Positions 5,558 through 6,142 of a stretch of 6,142 nt of DNA are shown one piece after another. Position numbers and translations under genes: made by a program. This stretch comes from Candidatus Parcubacteria bacterium (GTDB lineage: Bacteria > Patescibacteriota > Patescibacteriia > Patescibacteriales > UBA12075): contig JAGLLI010000033.1 in NCBI GenBank assembly GCA_023140595.1, forward strand, positions 1-6,142. Reading direction: 5' to 3'. How positions within the stretch are numbered: the stretch's first letter is position 1; each line of letters opens with the position of its first letter. The notes beneath the pieces were generated by a model. It was not told the origin of the DNA and ran no database searches. It was given only the letters and a program-made list of their open reading frames with translations.

Positions 5558-6142
5558 TTAATTTTTCTTAACACAAAATCCTAATTCGCATACTAAACTT
5601 TCTTCTAAATTACAGCTTTTTTCAGCACAGCAAGGCTGATTTAAGCCTCCGCATTTGTAGCATAAGCCATTGTTATTTAAAGTGTCGGGATTGCAAAACG
5701 GCTCGTTAACGCAAGTTTTGGCTCCGCCATAACCGCAAGGCTGGCAAATTTCATTATGGCACTCTGTTCGTATATTTCCGCGGTTATCTTGCTTTAAACA
5801 TAATAATTCAGAATCACAACAAGGATATCCTGATTGTCCGCAGCTTGCGCATTTATCATTAAAGCAAATTAACGAACTTTTACAAGAATCCCCTTTCTGA
5901 CAGCAAAATTGATCTTCTCCTCCGCAAGGCAGGCAACGGCTATTTTTGCAAGTTAACCCTGAATCGCAGGTAAAATCTTCATTGCGGCAAAACGTATTTT
6001 CTTTGCCAAAATCACAGCTTTCAGCGCAATAATTTTCATTTTCATTTTTGGGATTAACACAGCAATTTTGCCCGAATTTGCACTTTTGCTCCGCGTCATC
6101 ACAGCATCTCAAACCGTCAAAACCGCACTCATCAGCATACAA
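5558..6142 (-). CDS. Cysteine-rich repeat protein, probably exported; 5' end outside window
   Basis: The visible 194 residues contain 34 cysteines and end at a TAA at 5560-5558. The frame is open to the window edge, and the codon there is TTG, which is unlikely to be the true start, so the N-terminus (and any signal peptide) is missing. The sequence is a chain of about six modules of 27-36 residues with the approximate pattern CG-x(3-5)-CC-x(4-5)-C-x(5-12)-C-x4-C-x2-CG; for example CGGEDQFCC near residue 73 and CGGLNQPCC near 164. Paired CC motifs, spaced single cysteines and almost no long hydrophobic run point to small disulfide-bonded domains in an oxidising, extracytoplasmic setting. Similar CGG..QPCC modules occur, as I recall, in secreted proteins of other bacteria and in eukaryotic cystine-rich domains. 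Role unknown; adhesion or surface structure is a guess. Confidence 0.82.
   Translation of the reverse strand: MYADECGFDGLRCCDDAEQKCKFGQNCCVNPKNENENYCAESCDFGKENTFCRNEDFTCDSGLTCKNSRCLPCGGEDQFCCQKGDSCKSSLICFNDKCASCGQSGYPCCDSELLCLKQDNRGNIRTECHNEICQPCGYGGAKTCVNEPFCNPDTLNNNGLCYKCGGLNQPCCAEKSCNLEESLVCELGFCVKKN

Noticed and set aside
6140..6142. TTG at the window edge as the start of the cysteine-rich protein
   Set aside because: The frame is open to the last base and begins in the middle of a cysteine module with no signal peptide, so the gene almost certainly continues beyond the window.

Overview
The window is AT-rich, and every gene I can support lies on the minus strand, so gene order reads from high to low coordinates. 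Starts lack a recognisable Shine-Dalgarno sequence, intergenic gaps are mostly under 25 bases, proteins are rich in Lys, Ile, Asn and Phe, and the RsmI is short. Together these suggest a reduced-genome bacterium such as a member of the Candidate Phyla Radiation (Patescibacteria). That placement is inference. About 2,000 codons contain no in-frame TGA, and one gene ends in TGA, so the standard bacterial code fits and the TGA=Gly code of Absconditabacteria/Gracilibacteria does not.

Layout in transcription order: (1) 6142-5558, the C-terminal part of a very cysteine-rich, probably exported protein built of repeated disulfide modules. (2) 5534-5307 and 5298-3637, a 75-aa two-helix membrane protein followed by a 553-aa membrane protein with a large soluble N-terminal region. 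Neither is recognised. Their tight spacing with the cysteine-rich gene suggests one cell-envelope operon. (3) 3582-2215, a MazEF-type toxin-antitoxin pair (ribbon-helix-helix antitoxin, PemK/MazF toxin) followed after 6 bases by rsmI, the 16S rRNA C1402 2'-O-methyltransferase. A good sigma70-type promoter lies just before the antitoxin, and its -35 overlaps the stop codon of the 553-aa gene. (4) 2214-2082, an intergenic stretch with an unusual repeat-like segment and a promoter overlapped by a 13-bp inverted repeat. (5) 2081-1538, a RelB/DinJ-like antitoxin and RelE/YafQ-like toxin with a 17-base gene overlap. (6) 1566-1375, a short ORF that looks like an internal fragment of an AlkD-type DNA alkylation repair protein, truncated at both ends. 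(7) 1367-1, the N-terminal 455 residues of a membrane sensor histidine kinase (dCache sensor, HAMP, HisKA with phospho-acceptor His401) that runs off the window.

The most notable points are two type II toxin-antitoxin modules on either side of rsmI, whose promoters share the same architecture (TTGAC, then 11 nt, then ATAGTATA); the AlkD remnant abutting the relE-like gene, which suggests replacement or insertion of DNA there; the repetitive cystine-module protein; and the uncharacterised membrane-protein pair. I do not see a clearly new defence system or any CRISPR, transposase, tRNA or rRNA.
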